Below the pieces are notes generated by a model. The model had not been told where the DNA came from, made no database searches, and saw only the letters and a list, made by a program, of their open reading frames with translations. Positions 62,386 to 64,000 of a stretch of DNA of 64,000 nt are shown here, piece after piece. Within the stretch, counting starts at the first letter, position 1. Each line of letters opens with the position of its first letter. The stretch is taken from NCBI GenBank assembly GCA_963383645.1, contig OY726562.1, positions 1,865,001 to 1,929,000 on the forward strand, read 5' to 3'. The DNA is from Muscardinus avellanarius (taxonomy: Eukaryota; Chordata; Mammalia; Rodentia; Gliridae). Position numbers and translations under genes: made by a program.

Positions 62386-64000
62386 GTGCAGAACCACGTG
62401 CTGTGGCTTTCACCTGCTTCCAAGCACATTCCCCACCCGGCCCCAGGGACGCCCTTTGAGTGATTTGCTAAACGTCATTGCCTTGGCCGAACTGGGCGTG
62501 CTGTTTCTGTTAACGTTTCCACTGTCACATCAGCTCCGAGTGCTTTAACAGCACACTCACGCTTAGCTTTTATTTCTCGAATCCCCTGAAACTCCTGTTT
62601 ATTTGGAGACCTTAAATGCACTGTACTTTTCTCAGTCATTAATTCCCATCTTAACTACTTTTGTTTTTATTTTGTAGCATGTTGCTTATCTGCTAATTTT
62701 TCTACTTTGCTTTTGGGTTGCATTTTCTTAATTAAAATATTATAACTTCCTACTAGTCATTTAGCATAGACTCTGGCATGTAAGAAGTCCTCATAAACAC
62801 ATCTCCTTATCTCTGCTGTCTCTAAACTTAAAGGTAGTGAACATGTATCAAGGACATTGAAGTTTTAGCTGTAATTTAGGCTCTTCCGTACACAGGACAG
62901 TTCTTTCTCTGCCTTTTTCCTTGAGTGACTGCTTAATCATAAACTTGGGGTTTTTTCCTCCTTTCACTCGACTCTCCCGTCTTTATGATTTTCTTGGCAT
63001 TCTTACATGTTTAGACTCTTACTTTTGCAGTTGCGGATTCTTCTCTCTCGAGTCTTTACTTTCCTACCTCTTCTCATTCTCATTGTCAAGCTTTCCCCTC
63101 GTTGCTCAGCACTGTCGGTAGGCTTTCTGTGAGCTTGTGCAGTTTCATGAATTATACTACAGTGTGGCCTTTCTTCCTGAGTTAGAAATACTAATATTCA
63201 TTAGGGAAGAATTCCATTCTCAAATTACAGACTCTCTAAACTGGGAACGTCAAAGTAGCTTCTGATTTTTTATAACAGGAAAAAAAATTCCTGTGTAGTT
63301 AAACCTACGTAGTTGTAATTTTGGTGCTTGGTGCTTGAAATTTATTAGTAGGAGTTGGTTTATGGAAATTTTAGACTTTTTTAAAATGAGTATTTTTAAA
63401 ATTGGGTAAAATATTTCTCATATGAAAATCTTTAAGTAAAAGGAATTGCCAAAATAATTTTTGTACAAGATTTTAAGTATTCTTGTTGAGTATTTATTGT
63501 TTTTGTTTCATTTGCTCTTCCTCTCTTCTTACAACTTGGCAAAGTGTACCTTGAGAGTTTCTTTTGTAATGGCAAATAAAATTACATAGAAATCAAATAT
63601 ACAGTTTAGTATAAGAAAATGGGGATGGTAAAGAAGGTGTCCTGATTGATCCATAAGGGACTCTAAATTCTAGCACCATCAAGTGTGCCACTGAATGCCA
63701 AGAGAAAATTGTTTTTTTATCACTTCACTAAGAGCATTTCTTAATGTAATAAGATTGATTTTTGACTGGTTCGTCAGTTTTAGAGTAAAATCAGTAAGAA
63801 CTTAAGACCTAACCTCTAACTTTTAAAAAGACCAGCTTAATAAAAAAAAGCACACTCTAGTGGTTCTCTTGCTTCTTAAAATTATTTAAATTTTTTATAC
63901 CATATTTTACCTGGGAGATTCTCTTGCTTCTAAACTTATAAAGGTGTATAGTCTAGGAAAAGGAATGTGAAGCCTATGCTTTTGTTTTAACTGTCTAGGC

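Noticed and set aside
62386..64000. Search for the next BLTP1 exon (expected to begin near a QGHVNLPP-type peptide)
   Set aside because: No matching reading frame with an acceptor was found, so the intron is taken to run past the window end.

Overview
The window is nuclear DNA from a placental mammal. All recognised coding sequence belongs to one very large, intron-rich gene read on the + strand: BLTP1 (older names KIAA1109, FSA; fly Tweek, worm LPD-3), a bridge-like lipid-transfer protein of the VPS13/repeating-beta-groove (RBG) superfamily. I placed 35 consecutive internal exons between 2284 and 62385. All have AG/GT borders, none has an internal stop, and the reading phase matches across every junction. 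They total 6,438 nt (about 2,146 codons). The protein is about 5,000 residues in mammals (from memory), so the first ~350 residues lie upstream and the second half lies downstream. No promoter, start codon, stop codon or polyA site of the gene is in the window.

The organism looks like a sciuromorph rodent. Most interspersed repeats are ~200-bp dimeric SINEs: a 7SL/B1-like left half joined to a tRNA-Ala/ID-like right half with an A-rich tail. This is the architecture known as B1-dID in squirrels, mountain beaver and dormice. The sequences differ from the usual ground-squirrel consensus as I remember it, so a sister lineage such as mountain beaver is plausible; this is inference. Several copies keep CpGs and exact target-site duplications, so the family has been active recently.

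Layout. 1-2283: intron. 2284-14741: exons 1-9 (N-terminal RBG rod), with an antisense L1 3' end at 3.0-3.8 kb and older MIR/L2 remnants. 14742-18866: a 4.1-kb repeat-rich intron. 18867-29111: exons 10-15, including five consecutive phase-0 exons and a tandem CAGCAG acceptor. 32340-36281: GC-rich exons 16-18, encoding a Cys cluster and a long Ser-rich, probably disordered insertion; exon 18 alone is 838 nt. 36282-47984: exons 19-24 among dense SINEs and an L1 3' end. 47985-53996: exons 25-30, including a 165-nt intron that stays open in frame. 55475-62385: exons 31-35, including another Ser-rich linker. 62386-64000: intron with nothing recognised.

There is no second gene, RNA gene or CRISPR array that I can support. 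The points most worth checking concern splicing (open 165-nt intron, NAGNAG acceptor, regenerated donor at the exon 16/17 junction), the coexisting SINE subfamilies and their repeated use of the same insertion sites, and several local duplications and hairpins.
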